A stretch of DNA of 30,000 bases from Symbiodinium natans (Eukaryota > Sar > Dinophyceae > Suessiales > Symbiodiniaceae). Position numbers and translations under genes: made by a program. The notes under the pieces were generated by a model. That model had not been told where the DNA came from, did no database searches, and saw only the letters and a program-made list of their open reading frames with translations. Numbering within the stretch: position 1 is the first letter of the stretch; each line of letters begins with the position of its first letter. The DNA is taken from assembly GCA_905221605.1 (NCBI GenBank), contig CAJNDS010000324.1, positions 10,001 through 40,000 on the forward strand, in the 5' to 3' direction. Shown here piece after piece: positions 7,945-15,609 of the stretch.

Positions 7945-8108
7945 TCCTAAACCCTACGCCCTTCGCCCTAAGCCCTAAATCCTAAACCCCTAAACCCTAA
8001 ACCCTAAACCCTAAACCCTAAGCCCTAGGCCCTAAGCCCTAACCCCTAGGCCCTAAGCCCTAGGCCCTAAGCCCTACGTCCTAAGCCCGAAGCCTTAAGC
8101 CCTAAACC
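7945..8108 (-). repeat. CCCTAAA array grading into CCCTAAG/CCCTAGG
   Basis: Perfect heptads at 7992-8022, then local spread of the CCCTAAG and CCCTAGG variants. Confidence 0.9.
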
Positions 8109-8180
8109 ACCCACAGGCTCCACGCGCTTTCAAAAGACGTTAACGACACCACTTGGGATAAGAGCCTCTGCTGGGAAACG
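8109..8180. other. unique island with frames on both strands
   Basis: Plus: CCACCCACAG|GC then STRFQKTLTTPLGIRASAGK up to CG|GTTTAGG. Minus: VSQQRLLSQVVSLTSFESAW after TTTCCCAG. Both are splice-compatible, so this island shows that such signals arise easily here. Confidence 0.25.
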
Positions 8181-8284
8181 GTTTAGGGTTTAGGGTTTAG
8201 GGTTTAGGGTTTAGGGTTTAGGGTTTAGGGTTTAGGGTTTAGGGTTTAGGGTTTAGGGTTTAGAGTTTGGAGTTTAGGGTTTCC
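8180..8284 (+). repeat. TTTAGGG array
   Basis: Thirteen near-perfect heptads. Confidence 0.97.
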
Positions 8285-8418
8285 CATAAACGCGCTAAAA
8301 CCCCTCAAACCCCCAACACCCCTAGAACCCCTAAAGCCCCTAAAGCACCTAAAACTCTAGAGCCCTAAATCCTGCTCCCCTAAACCCTAGGCTCCAAAAA
8401 CGCAGCTTTTCGAGTAGA

Positions 8419-8550
8419 ATGGCTTGGCGTAGTCCTCTAGTTGACGCCTTCGAAGGAAGCATCAGCAACAACTTGCAAACAACTCGGGTAGCATTCTCGG
8501 GCATGTGCAACAAGAGTAGTAGCGAGCCCGCTGCTACCGGCGGCCTCTAG
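8419..8550 (+). other. candidate short ORF (43 codons, ATG)
   Basis: ATG at 8419, TAG at 8548-8550. Opens MAWRSPLVDAFEGSISNNLQ and includes VAFSGMCNKSSSEPAATGGL. The same frame stays open upstream for more than 15 codons (QKRSFSSR just before the ATG). No family recognised. Confidence 0.27.
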
Positions 8551-8559
8551 AAAGTGCCC

Positions 8560-8598
8560 TGAACCCTAAACCCTAAACCCGAAGCCCTAAACCCTAAA
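8560..8598 (-). repeat. CCCTAAA array
   Basis: Five heptads. Confidence 0.9.
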
Positions 8599-8712
8599 CA
8601 CGAGTTCCGTAGCATGTACTACCGGATACGACCGTTGGGCACCTAGGCTTGTGGCCCTTGCAACGCCATGAGAAGTATTCAAAAACACGGTTCTGTCAAA
8701 CCCAGCCGCCAT
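8587..8712 (-). other. candidate short ORF or exon (41 codons, ATG)
   Basis: Minus strand: AACCCTTACAG then T and ATG. The frame reads MAAGFDRTVFLNTSHGVARA and TSLGAQRSYPVVHATELVF, stopping at TAG inside the array. It could equally leave by splicing at the GTTTAGG just before. The best ATG-initiated island frame by composition. Confidence 0.33.
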
Positions 8713-8739
8713 ACTGTAAGGGTTTAGGGTTCAGGGTTT

Positions 8740-8816
8740 GGGGTTCCCTAAACCCTAGACATTGAACCCTAAAACCAAAGCCCTAAAACAAAAAAACCCT
8801 AAACCCTAAACCCTAA
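8740..8816 (-). repeat. C-rich array directly facing a G-rich one
   Basis: GGGTTTGGGGTT runs straight into CCCTAAACCC at about 8742-8752, a head-to-head junction with almost no spacer. Confidence 0.85.
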
Positions 8817-8937
8817 AATGTCCCCAGGTCCTAGCTAGCACGTAACTTTATAGGAAACCTCAGGGGGCTCCTCTTTCTAGAGGGTTGAGAGGCCAGAAAC
8901 CTTAAACCCTAGACCCGAAACCCTTGAGGCCCCCTCA

Positions 8938-9050
8938 ACTCTCTCTAAACCCCAAACCCGAAACCCTAAACTCTACACCCTAAACCCTAAACCCTAAACC
9001 CTAAACCCTAAACCCTAAACCCTAAACCCTAAACCCTAGAAGCCCTAAAC
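8938..9050 (-). repeat. CCCTAAA array
   Basis: About 15 heptads, perfect at 8976-9036. Confidence 0.96.
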
Positions 9051-9165
9051 CTGAGGCTGGGCCCTCACGCACGAATAGCGTCTTGCGAGCGAAAGAATCG
9101 GGCTCTCCAAAAACGACCATCAAGTCTTGCGGAGGGCGATTGGCTTCGGGCTTCGGGCTTTCAGG
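9051..9165 (-). other. candidate exon
   Basis: Minus frame reading PESPKPEANRPPQDLMVVFG then EPDSFARKTLFVREGPAS and ending CCTCAG|GTTTAGG, a good donor formed with the array. Sense-upstream sequence is C-rich (CCCTCAACCCTCAACCTGAAAG). The plus strand is also open here for 39 codons (ARIASCERKNRALQKRPSSL), so the strand is not certain. Confidence 0.33.
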
Positions 9166-9328
9166 TTGAGGGTTGAGGGTTGAGGGTTTAGGGTCTGACT
9201 AGGGAGCCTATGACCGCACCCTAAACCCAAAAACCCTAAACCCTGATAGGGTTGCGGGTTTTGGGTTGATAAAGTTCGGGACAGTAATCCCAAAACCCGA
9301 AGTCCTTAGCTCCCTCCCTCCCTCCCAG

Positions 9329-9376
9329 TCCAAAGAAAAATACAGACTCCCCAAATGCTTTAGACAGAGGGCTTAG
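9329..9376 (+). other. candidate terminal exon
   Basis: Preceded by CTCCCTCCCTCCCTCCCAG, a model pyrimidine tract and acceptor. The 15-codon frame SKEKYRLPKCFRQRA ends at TAG (9374-9376). Very short, so the value lies in the acceptor rather than in the frame. Confidence 0.27.
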
Positions 9377-9419
9377 GGTCTCTGAGGGTTGGGGCTTTTA
9401 GAGCTTGAGAAAAGTCATC

Positions 9420-9606
9420 CCTAAACCCACTAAACCCGAACCCCTAAACCCTAAACCCCCTAGACCCCGTAAACCTAAACCCCTAAACCCAAACCCCTAA
9501 ACCCTATTCCCTAAATCCAAAACCCTAAACCCTAAAGCCTAAACCCTATTCCCCTAAATCCTAAACCCTAAACCCTAAACCCTAAACCCCCAAACTCTAA
9601 ACCCGA
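9420..9606 (-). repeat. degenerate CCCTAAA array
   Basis: About 25 heptads with insertions of single C or A and CCTATTC variants. Confidence 0.92.
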
Positions 9607-9617
9607 CAGGCCCAGAC

Positions 9618-9659
9618 CTGGCGACGGCGGCGGCGGCTTCTGACGCACCAAGCTCAGCC
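9618..9659 (-). other. candidate micro-exon
   Basis: Minus strand: CCCCCTTGTCCTTGTGTCCAG precedes the exon and GTCGCCAG|GTCTGGG closes it. 42 bp reading AELGASEAAAAVA. Both splice sites are good, the exon is very short. Confidence 0.22.
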
Positions 9660-9703
9660 CTGGACACAAGGACAAGGGGGTTTTGGAGTAGGGGTCCTTC
9701 ATT

Positions 9704-9836
9704 GGTTTAGGGTTGAGGGGTTGGGGTTTAGGGTTTCGGGTTTCGGGTTTCGGGTTTAGGGTTTAGGGTAGGGTTGAGGGGTTGGGGTTTAGGGTTTCGG
9801 GTTTCGGGGTTCGGGTTTAGGGTTTAGGGTTTAGCG
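9704..9836 (+). repeat. TTTAGGG array with a duplicated sub-block
   Basis: A segment of about 66 bp (GGGTTGAGGGGTTGGGGTTT onward, with GGGTTTC variants) occurs twice in tandem at about 9710 and 9770, showing duplication in blocks larger than a heptad. Confidence 0.9.
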
Positions 9837-9907
9837 CTTCAAGGATCTGCGGCCCCGAACACCCTAAGTCCATTGAAAACTGCGGCGAGAACCCCTCACA
9901 ACCCTAA

Positions 9908-10020
9908 AACCTAAACGGCCTAAACCCTAAGCCCTCAACCCTAAACCCTAAACCCTGAAACCTAAACCCTGAACCCTAAACCCCAAACCCTAAACCCTAA
10001 ACCCTAAACCCCAAACGGCC
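9908..10020 (-). repeat. CCCTAAA array
   Basis: About 14 heptads with CCCTGAA and CCCCAAA variants. Confidence 0.93.
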
Positions 10021-10031
10021 TGCACCCTAAG

Positions 10032-10089
10032 GAATCTCCTCAAGAGGGAGATCTGCAACCCACCGCTGCTGAGGGCCTACCAAGACTAG
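10032..10089 (+). other. candidate terminal exon
   Basis: After CACCCTAAG the frame reads NLLKREICNPPLLRAYQD and stops at TAG (10087-10089) just before the G-rich array. Codons are mostly C/G-ending (CTC CTC AAG AGG GAG ATC TGC AAC). Other frames of the island are also open. Confidence 0.32.
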
Positions 10090-10290
10090 GGTTTAGGGTT
10101 TAGGGTTTAGGGTTTGGGGTTTGGGGTTTAGGGTTTAGGGTTTAGGGTTTAGGGTTTAGGGTTTAGGGTTTAGGGTTTAGGGTTTAGGGTTTAGGGTTTA
10201 GGGTTTAGGGTTTAGGGTTTAGGCATTAGGCTTTAGGATTTAGGGATTTAGGGACTCAGGTTTCGGGTTTCGGGTCTAGGGCTTAGGGTT
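10088..10290 (+). repeat. long TTTAGGG array
   Basis: About 20 heptads, clean at 10124-10223. Confidence 0.97.
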
Positions 10291-10293
10291 CAG

Positions 10294-10456
10294 GAACCTT
10301 TTGCAAAGACTCCCCCCAGAGCCCCGTGAGGGCCCTGGGCCTCTCAGCGATCGGGGCGGTGACTCGACGCGCGAACCACGCTCGGAATCCTCGCTCATGG
10401 CCTTTCAGACTGCTTGCGGGCTTAAAAAGATGCACAAAGGATGCAGAAAGGATTTC
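10294..10456 (+). other. candidate exon 1 of a two-exon model
   Basis: Starts after GGGTTCAG. The frame reads NLLQRLPPEPREGPGPLSDR, GGDSTREPRSESSLMAFQTA, CGLKKMHKGCRKDF, with a charged Pro/Gly/Ser-rich part followed by a Cys/Lys part. GC-rich third positions. A donor TTC|GTAGAC at 10457 would join it in frame to the exon at 10581. Without splicing the frame stops at 10483. The opposite strand is open too, so coding is unproven. Confidence 0.38.
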
Positions 10457-10499
10457 GTAGACGTGGTTGGTTCTTGTCCCTAAACCCAAAACCTTTTTT

Positions 10500-10548
10500 T
10501 GGATTTAGGGTTTAGGGTTTAGGGTTTTGGGTTTTGGGTTTTGGGAGG
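10500..10548 (+). repeat. TTTAGGG to TTTTGGG array inside the proposed intron
   Basis: Heptads then (GGGTTTT)3. Followed by the pyrimidine tract TTTTCCGTTTTCTTCTTGCC. Confidence 0.9.
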
Positions 10549-10580
10549 GGGAGGTTTTCCGTTTTCTTCTTGCCTTGCAG

Positions 10581-10646
10581 TTCGGAGCTGCAGAGGAGCA
10601 CCGCTCCAGGCGTTTGGGGCTTTCATGGGCACTTATAACCCAGTGA
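10581..10646 (+). other. candidate terminal exon 2
   Basis: Preceded by GTTTTCTTCTTGCCTTGCAG, the best 3' splice signal in the window. The frame reads FGAAEEHRSRRLGLSWALIT then Q and TGA (10644-10646). With exon 1 this gives a phase-compatible two-exon model with a 124-bp intron that is largely heptad repeat. No family recognised. Confidence 0.38.
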
Positions 10647-10654
10647 TAAGTCTA

Positions 10655-10715
10655 CATGAATAAGGGAGTCCTACTATTTGGGGATTTGGGGGTTATAAGG
10701 GAATCCTACTATTTT
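10655..10715 (+). mobile_element. fragment of the 97-bp TIR family
   Basis: TCCTACTATTTGGGGATTTG and AAGGGAATCCTACTATTTTG repeat the internal block of the family twice in 40 bp. No complete ends. Confidence 0.45.
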
Positions 10716-10765
10716 GTACGTATCCGCCGACCCCAGCGGTAGCAGGGCGGCGTCAGTGAAGACCC

Positions 10766-11302
10766 CCCACCGCCCTCACCGCCCTCACCCGCTCTCACAG
10801 CATGCTGCTCATGACACCTTGAATTGGAGTGTTTTTGCATTGTTTGGCTTCAGTGCATGCCCAAACCCCGCCACCCATCGCCCTCACCCATGACGCCTTG
10901 AATTGGACCTTTGACCCCCCCCCCACCCCCATTCAGGTGGTTTAAAGGGTCCCCAACCCCCCCCCCCCCCGCCCCACCCCCCCCCCCCCCTTTTGCAGGC
11001 CTCGCCCTCCCCCTACTCCGCCCCTGACCAATCTCTAGTTTTTTTGGAAAGCAGTCCATGCCTGACCGCCCTCACCGCCCTCACCCGCTCTCAACCGCCC
11101 CCAACTTCCCTCCCCCCCCCCCCCACTCCCACCCCTCCACCCCCCCCCCCCACCCCCCCCCACCCAGGCCACCCCACAAACGCCCTCTGGGCCAGCCCCC
11201 ACCCTGTAGGCCTCGCCCCCCCTGCTCCACCCCTGACCAATCTCGAGTGTTTTAAGGATTCCAGTCCATGTCCGCCCTGACCGCCCTCACCGCTCTCATC
11301 AC
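10766..11302 (+). repeat. C-rich tandem repeat, 211-bp period
   Basis: AGGCCTCGCCCTCCCCCTAC through GCTCTCA at 10998-11094 recurs at 11209-11302 (CCTGACCAATCTC, CAGTCCATG and CCGCCCTCACCGC in the same order). A fragment of the end part is at 10766-10800. A second pair, CCTTGAATTGGA, lies at 10819 and 10894. Several runs of 8-14 C interrupt it. Open frames here are Pro- or Gly-rich low complexity. Confidence 0.75.
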
Positions 11303-11860
11303 TCCCCCTCCCAGTCCACCCCTCCCTGACCTCTACCCTCAACCGCCTCGACTCTGAAACCCCACCCCCCCACCCCCCCCCCCCCCCATCCCTTCCCTCC
11401 CAGGGCCTGACCCCCTACTCCGCCCAAATCTCCCCTGCCTTCCGCCCCCAACTCCACCAACCCTCGACCGTCACCTCCCCTGTCCGCCCGCCGCGCTCCA
11501 CCCTGCCTTCCGCCCCAACCCTCTCACCAGAGCTGGTCAAATGAGTCAGGCCCCCCTTTCCGCCAGCCGCCCCCACCCTCTCCCACTCCCACCCTAACCC
11601 TCCCACCAACCCTCCCCAGCCCTCATCATTACCCCCTCCCACCATCGTGCACCATCCCACCGCCCCCCGCTCTCACCGCTCTCATCGCCCCCCACACCCC
11701 CCACCCCCGCCGCCCCCCTTTCCACCCCCACCCACCCCCACCCCCCCCGCCCCCACCCCCCCCACCTGCCCGCGCTCCACCCTGCCTTCCGCCCCAATGC
11801 GACTGTCTTGGGTCTGGGGTCGGCGGCACTGGCGGTAGCCATTAAATCCGGCCCCCGCGC
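11303..11860 (+). repeat. C-rich low-complexity region
   Basis: CCCCCACCCC and CCGCCCTCA-type words with poly-C runs. Long open frames on the minus strand (to 153-181 codons) are Gly/Arg-rich and reflect composition. Confidence 0.7.
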
Positions 11861-12563
11861 CGCCCGTGGTCCAGGGCGGAGCCCGCGTCGCACTAAAGCG
11901 CTTGCTTGAAGGGGCGAGCGCCCGAGCTTCAAATTCGCGCGGGGCCCTTCGGGAGGCCTCCAAAACGGCATCCAAGCGGACGCAACACGCGGTGGTGCGA
12001 AAAGCACGAAAACCTCGTAAAAACCATGGGTTTTTACGAAAAACCGAGGCCACAAAACACCCGCAGCACCCCATTAAACCCTCACCGGGGCGCATCATCG
12101 ACCCCAGCTTTTCACATGGGGCGCGCGCTAGGCCGAAACCACGCTTTTTCAAGGTTTGGGGGGGGTACCGGAAGCCCAAAACCAGGCGAGCATCATGAGC
12201 ATCAGCAGCCCTGGCCCGCGGCCCCAAGGCAACAAAAAACGCTGAAAAACGCTGAAATCACGGTAAATACCGTGTTTTTATGAGGTTTTTCACGCGTGCC
12301 TCCGACCCCCACCCCTGTTGCCCTTGACCCGCCCCCAAAGCGCGCATCATCGAAACCCACGTCCGGGGGGGGGGTCTGCTGATGCTGCTGATGCGCGGGG
12401 TCCGGGCGCATCATCGGGCCATCGCTTCTCATGGGCTTCGTGGGGGGGTCCGGGCCCACGGCCCAGAGACCCAGCTGATGCTCATGATGCTTGGTTTGGG
12501 GGGGTGTTCCAACAGCAGAAAACCTCGTAAATACCGAGTGTTTTGTGGGTCCACGTAAAAACG
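11861..12563. repeat. GC-rich block with recurring hairpins and GATGCTCATGATGC boxes
   Basis: A perfect 10-bp stem CGTAAAAACC/GGTTTTTACG with an ATG loop lies at 12016-12038, CACGGTAAATACCGTG at 12259-12274, and a third AACCTCGTAAATACCGAG near 12521. The box GATGCTCATGATGC or its complement recurs at about 12188, 12475 and 12749. Minus frames share KTxGFYEVF-like words because the DNA units are related. I see no supported gene. Confidence 0.5.
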
Positions 12564-12723
12564 CCCCTAAAATCGCTCATTTTACGCGCTCGAACGGCTT
12601 CGTGCCTACAAAACACCCGAACAGCAGGACCCCGAATGCGCTTAAGGGCATTCGGGGTCTTGCTTTGGGGGGTGTCCTGGGCACGCAAGCGTTCAAGCAC
12701 ATATAATCGGCGCGTTTAAGGGG
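12564..12723. mobile_element. 160-bp foldback (long inverted repeat)
   Basis: The centre GCAGGACCCCGAATGC / GCATTCGGGGTCTTGC (12624-12639 and 12648-12663) pairs over 16 bp with one G-T wobble around an 8-nt loop. Imperfect pairing continues outward through CGTGCC/GGCACG, CGAACG/CGTTCA and CCCCTAA/TTAAGGGG to the ends. Mirror-like open frames on both strands (TPNALKxIRG) come from the inverted repeat. MITE-like or an RNA hairpin. Confidence 0.6.
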
Positions 12724-12900
12724 GTTTGGGATGGCTTGGGGGAGGCCGCTGATGCTCATGATGCTCCCTTTCCTGGGTCCCAAAAGGCTTCCCAAGCCCC
12801 AAAACACGTGTTTACAGCGTATTCTGAAGGTTTTTCGAAGGCAAAACGCGTGCTTAGAATGTTTTTAAGGCTCCCAAACCAACCCCACTGATGCTCCTGA

Positions 12901-12928
12901 GCGCGCGCGCGCGCGCGCGCGCGCGCGG
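12901..12928 (+). repeat. (GC)14 alternating tract
   Basis: Pure alternating GC, potential left-handed DNA, directly followed by a purine tract. Confidence 0.97.
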
Positions 12929-13110
12929 GGGGAGGGGAAGAGCGAGAGGGAGGGAGAGAGAGAGAGAGAGAGTGAGAGCGAGAGGGAGAGAGCGAGAGCG
13001 AGCGAGACAGAGAGAGAGAGAGAGAGGGAAAGAGGGACACAGGGAGAAAGAGGCAAAGGGAGAAAGGGAGAAAGAGTGGGAGCAAGAAAGAAAGCGAGAA
13101 ACGAGAAAGG
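12929..13110 (+). repeat. (GA)-rich purine tract
   Basis: GAGA and GGGAGA repeats for about 180 bp, almost no pyrimidine on the plus strand. Ser/Leu-rich minus frames (to 170 codons) are repeat artefacts. Confidence 0.95.
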
Positions 13111-13319
13111 GAGCAATACATTGAATTGAAATGGAAACGGACAAAACGAAAAGGAGACACCAACATAGACAGAAGGAGAGAGATGGTGAGAGAGGAGAGA
13201 GGGGGGGGTGACAGACAAGGCAGCGGAATAAAGACGGAGCAGAAAAACAAAAACAAAACGATGCCCACTTCGAGGTTTCCTGTTTTGCGGGGCGGGGGCC
13301 GGCCCGTGCCGCTAGGCCT

Positions 13320-13415
13320 AAAATAACCTACTTACAGGACTTAGGGGACTTTGGGAGCTTATAAATACAGTCATAAGTGGGGTTATTCGTACCCTGAACC
13401 TCCAAGTAGGGTCCA
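13320..13415 (-). mobile_element. diverged relative of the 97-bp TIR family
   Basis: CCTACTTACAGGACTTAGGG and the closing GAACCTCCAAGTAGGG match the left half and internal block of the family. A shorter match GTACCATGAACCTCCAAGTA is at about 3681. Ends not defined. Confidence 0.35.
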
Positions 13416-13527
13416 GGGAGAGTGGCTGAGGTGGCGCCACCCGATGCAGAGACTACAGCGTGAGTTAGCTCTTGGAGGGCGTTTGCCATTCCTTGTCGGG
13501 CTTTGTGCTTGCGAATCTCCACAGACT

Positions 13528-13592
13528 CTAAGCCCTGAACCCCTAAACCCTAAACCCTAAACCCTAAACCCTAAACCCTAAACCCTAAACTC
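13528..13592 (-). repeat. CCCTAAA array
   Basis: Eight heptads. Confidence 0.96.
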
Positions 13593-13707
13593 CCCAAGAA
13601 AGTACCTTGAACCCAAAACCAACCCTAAACCCTGAACCGAGTTCTGCACAGATGATGAGGGTTTAGGGTTTCCACTCCTTTTGGAGGACTGGGGGTGTGC
13701 CCTCCCT

Positions 13708-13832
13708 AGGTTTTAGGGTTTAGGGTTTAGGGTTTAGGGTCTAGGGTCTAGGGTTTAGGGTTTAGGGTTTAGGGTTCAGGGTTTAGGGTTCAAGGTTCAG
13801 GGTTTAGGGTTAGGGTTTAGGGTTTAGGATAA
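13708..13832 (+). repeat. TTTAGGG array with TCTAGGG/TTCAGGG variants
   Basis: About 17 heptads. Confidence 0.95.
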
Positions 13833-13834
13833 GG

Positions 13835-13993
13835 CTGGCAGGGGTTCACCTGGGTGGGCTGTGGCGGCTAAAGGTGAAGCATTACACATTGAGTCTCGCT
13901 ACCATAGGTAAAGATGAAATGCGGCACTCGATCCTACGGAGGAGATATGACCAGGAGTTGTGTACACGGAAAGCCCTAAACCCTAAACCCTAA
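13835..13993 (+). other. candidate exon (about 47 unique codons)
   Basis: The frame reads LAGVHLGGLWRLKVKHYTLS, LATIGKDEMRHSILRRRYDQ and ELCTRKAL, then enters the C-rich array and stops at its first in-frame TAA (13991-13993). AAGGCTGGCAG at 13831-13841 could be the acceptor, and ATAG|GTAAAG near 13907 is an alternative internal donor. Amino-acid make-up is globular. No family recognised. Confidence 0.38.
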
Positions 13994-14036
13994 ACCCTAA
14001 ACCCTAAACCCTAAACCCTAAACCCTAAACCCCCTA
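13972..14036 (-). repeat. CCCTAAA array
   Basis: Nine heptads. Confidence 0.97.
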
Positions 14037-14049
14037 ACAGGTTCGGGGT

Positions 14050-14154
14050 TTAAGGGCCTTCAACCCCCTCATTCTCTGAAGTCGCCTCATCCTTGTTAAT
14101 CCACTTCTCCGCGATGCGCTGGTTCTCCCGGATCTGCTGCTCGACGTCGTCCGG
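14050..14154 (-). other. candidate terminal exon, acidic helical C-terminus
   Basis: Minus strand: CCCTAAACCCTCAG|CCG, the array itself providing the pyrimidine-rich tract. 34 codons: PDDVEQQIRENQRIAEKWIN then KDEATSENEGVEGP and TAA. Regular charged/hydrophobic spacing fits an amphipathic helix, and nearly all codons in the first half end in C or G (GAC GAC GTC GAG CAG CAG ATC CGG). The most gene-like island by codon choice. The other two minus frames are Arg/Ser-rich or stopped. Confidence 0.45.
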
Positions 14155-14156
14155 CT

Positions 14157-14400
14157 GAGGGTTTAGGGTTTTGGATTAGGATTTAGGGTTTAGGGTTTAG
14201 AGTTTAGGGTTTAGGGTTTAGGGTTTAGGGTTTAGGGTTTAGGGTTTAGGGTTTAGGGTTTAGGGTTTAGGGTTTAGGGTTTAGGGTTTAGGTTTTAGGG
14301 TTTAGGGTTTAGGGTTTAGGGGGCTGAGGGCTGGGGCTTAAGGTTTGGGGCTTAGGGTTTCGGGCTGAAGGCTTAGGGTTTAGGGTTTGGGGTATGGGGT
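14157..14400 (+). repeat. long TTTAGGG array
   Basis: About 27 heptads, degenerate at the end. Confidence 0.97.
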
Positions 14401-14417
14401 GCTTCGGAGTTTCGCAG

Positions 14418-14472
14418 CTGAGGGCGCTAGGTGGGTGTAGAGACAAGCCTAGGAGATGGTTTCGAGCGGGTG
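14418..14472 (+). other. candidate internal exon
   Basis: GGAGTTTCGCAG precedes; it closes at GGGTG|GTAAGGC. 18 codons: LRALGGCRDKPRRWFRAG. Both splice motifs are good; the short frame is weak evidence alone. Confidence 0.28.
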
Positions 14473-14572
14473 GTAAGGCAGCCCCCTCAACCGTAAACCC
14501 TAAACAATAAACTGGTGAGAGCTTTATCTCTCCAAGATCGAGGGATGAAGAGCTTAGGTTTCGGGTTTTTTG

Positions 14573-14625
14573 GAACCCTAAACCCTAGACCCTAAACCCT
14601 AAACCCTAAACCCTAAACCCTAAAA
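14573..14625 (-). repeat. CCCTAAA array
   Basis: Seven heptads. Confidence 0.96.
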
Positions 14626-14687
14626 GGCGGGGTGGGGGGGCGAGGGCAGGTCCTTTGCAAGGAGTGGAGAGGGGCCCTCTCCAAGAT

Positions 14688-14741
14688 TCAACTATCGGTT
14701 TTTCCACCTGAGCCGAAGCCCCGACCCTTAGGCTTCTTCAG
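14688..14741 (-). other. candidate terminal exon, basic Gly-rich C-terminus
   Basis: Minus frame LKKPKGRGFGSGGKTDS ends in TGA; sense-upstream is C-rich array-like sequence with CCCTGAAG as possible acceptor. Composition resembles RGG/Gly-Lys tails, but it is only 17 codons. Confidence 0.27.
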
Positions 14742-14756
14742 GGTTTTGGGCTTTGG

Positions 14757-14850
14757 GTTTAGGGTTTAGGGTTTAGGGTTGTAGGGTTGTAGGGTTGTAG
14801 GGTTGTAGGGTTGTAGGGTTGTAGGGTTGTAGGGTTGTAGGGTTGTAGGG
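14757..14850 (+). repeat. octamer variant array, TTGTAGGG
   Basis: Three normal heptads switch abruptly to nine identical 8-mers TTGTAGGG (14779-14850). Confidence 0.96.
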
Positions 14851-14955
14851 TGTAGAGATCCAAACTCCCTAAACCCTAAACTCTTCATCCCCGAGAACTC
14901 AGCGACCCTAAAGTTAGGGTTGAGGGTTGCCAAACCCGCTAAACCCACCCACCCA

Positions 14956-14992
14956 CCCCCCCCCCCCCAAAAAAAAAAAAATAATAATAATA
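14956..14992 (+). repeat. C13/A13/(AAT)n junction
   Basis: Homopolymer C then A then AAT repeats, the same order as at 399-454. Confidence 0.95.
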
Positions 14993-14994
14993 TA

Positions 14995-15140
14995 AACCCC
15001 CCTAAATCCCAAACCCCCCTGAACCCTAACCCTAAACCCCCCTAAACCCTAAATTCAACCCTCCGAACCCTAAATCCTAGGCCTAGACCCCCCTAAACCC
15101 CAAAAAAAAAAACCTACACCCTAAACCCGAAACCCGAAAC
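14995..15140 (-). repeat. degenerate CCCTAAA array
   Basis: C-rich heptads with expanded C runs. Confidence 0.85.
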
Positions 15141-15146
15141 CACCAG

Positions 15147-15260
15147 GCCCTGCCTCGTCCCACTGTCCCTCATCGAGATCCTTGCACCAACTCTCGGAAT
15201 GCTGCGGTGCAAACATCCTGGTTTGCCCCTTGAAAACCCTCTGAAACATGGACCTTTAGG
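15147..15260 (+). other. candidate exon
   Basis: After CGAAACCACCAG the frame reads PCLVPLSLIEILAPTLGMLR, CKHPGLPLENPLKHGPL up to a GTTTAGG at 15260. A second frame ALPRPTVPHRDPCTNSRNAA is also open to a TGA, so the frame is not settled. Confidence 0.27.
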
Positions 15261-15360
15261 GTTTAGGGTTTCAAGATTTAGGGTTTAGGGCTTAGGGCTT
15301 AGGGCTTAGGATCTTGGTTGGCCCCTCGACACTCTCTGAAACACCAGATTTTACATCACT

Positions 15361-15606
15361 ATGTATTTGGAATCACCTCCACCCTCCCAAAATCCCTGTT
15401 CATTTGAATTGGATATCTCCTTTTATATTTGCTTGACACGTCAGCCTGGCCTTCTGCCTCTGTCACCCCCAATCACTGGACTTTGTGCTGGGACCATATC
15501 TGAAAGCAAAGGCCCCCCCCCCCCCCTCCCCAAAATTTGCCTGGGCCCCCCCCCCCATCTAAGATCCTTGAAACCTGACCGATTAGGCTTCATGGAGCCC
15601 TGCTAA
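15361..15606 (+). CDS. hypothetical ORF, 81 codons
   Basis: True ATG at 15361, stop at 15604-15606. Opens MYLESPPPSQNPCSFELDIS; a short hydrophobic part (FYICLTRQPGLLPLSPPITG) follows, then poly-Pro segments coded by two poly-C runs. One of the longest ATG frames outside microsatellites, but the poly-C runs help keep it open and no family is recognised. Confidence 0.2.
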   Translation: MYLESPPPSQNPCSFELDISFYICLTRQPGLLPLSPPITGLCAGTISESKGPPPPLPKICLGPPPHLRSLKPDRLGFMEPC

Positions 15607-15609
15607 ATC

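Noticed and set aside
11594-12227. 153- and 181-codon minus-strand frames
   Set aside because: Gly/Arg/Pro-rich from C-rich DNA, overlapping in several frames. Shared words come from repeated DNA units.
12756-13268. 170-codon Ser/Leu-rich frame resembling a membrane protein
   Set aside because: Entirely produced by the GA/CT tract.
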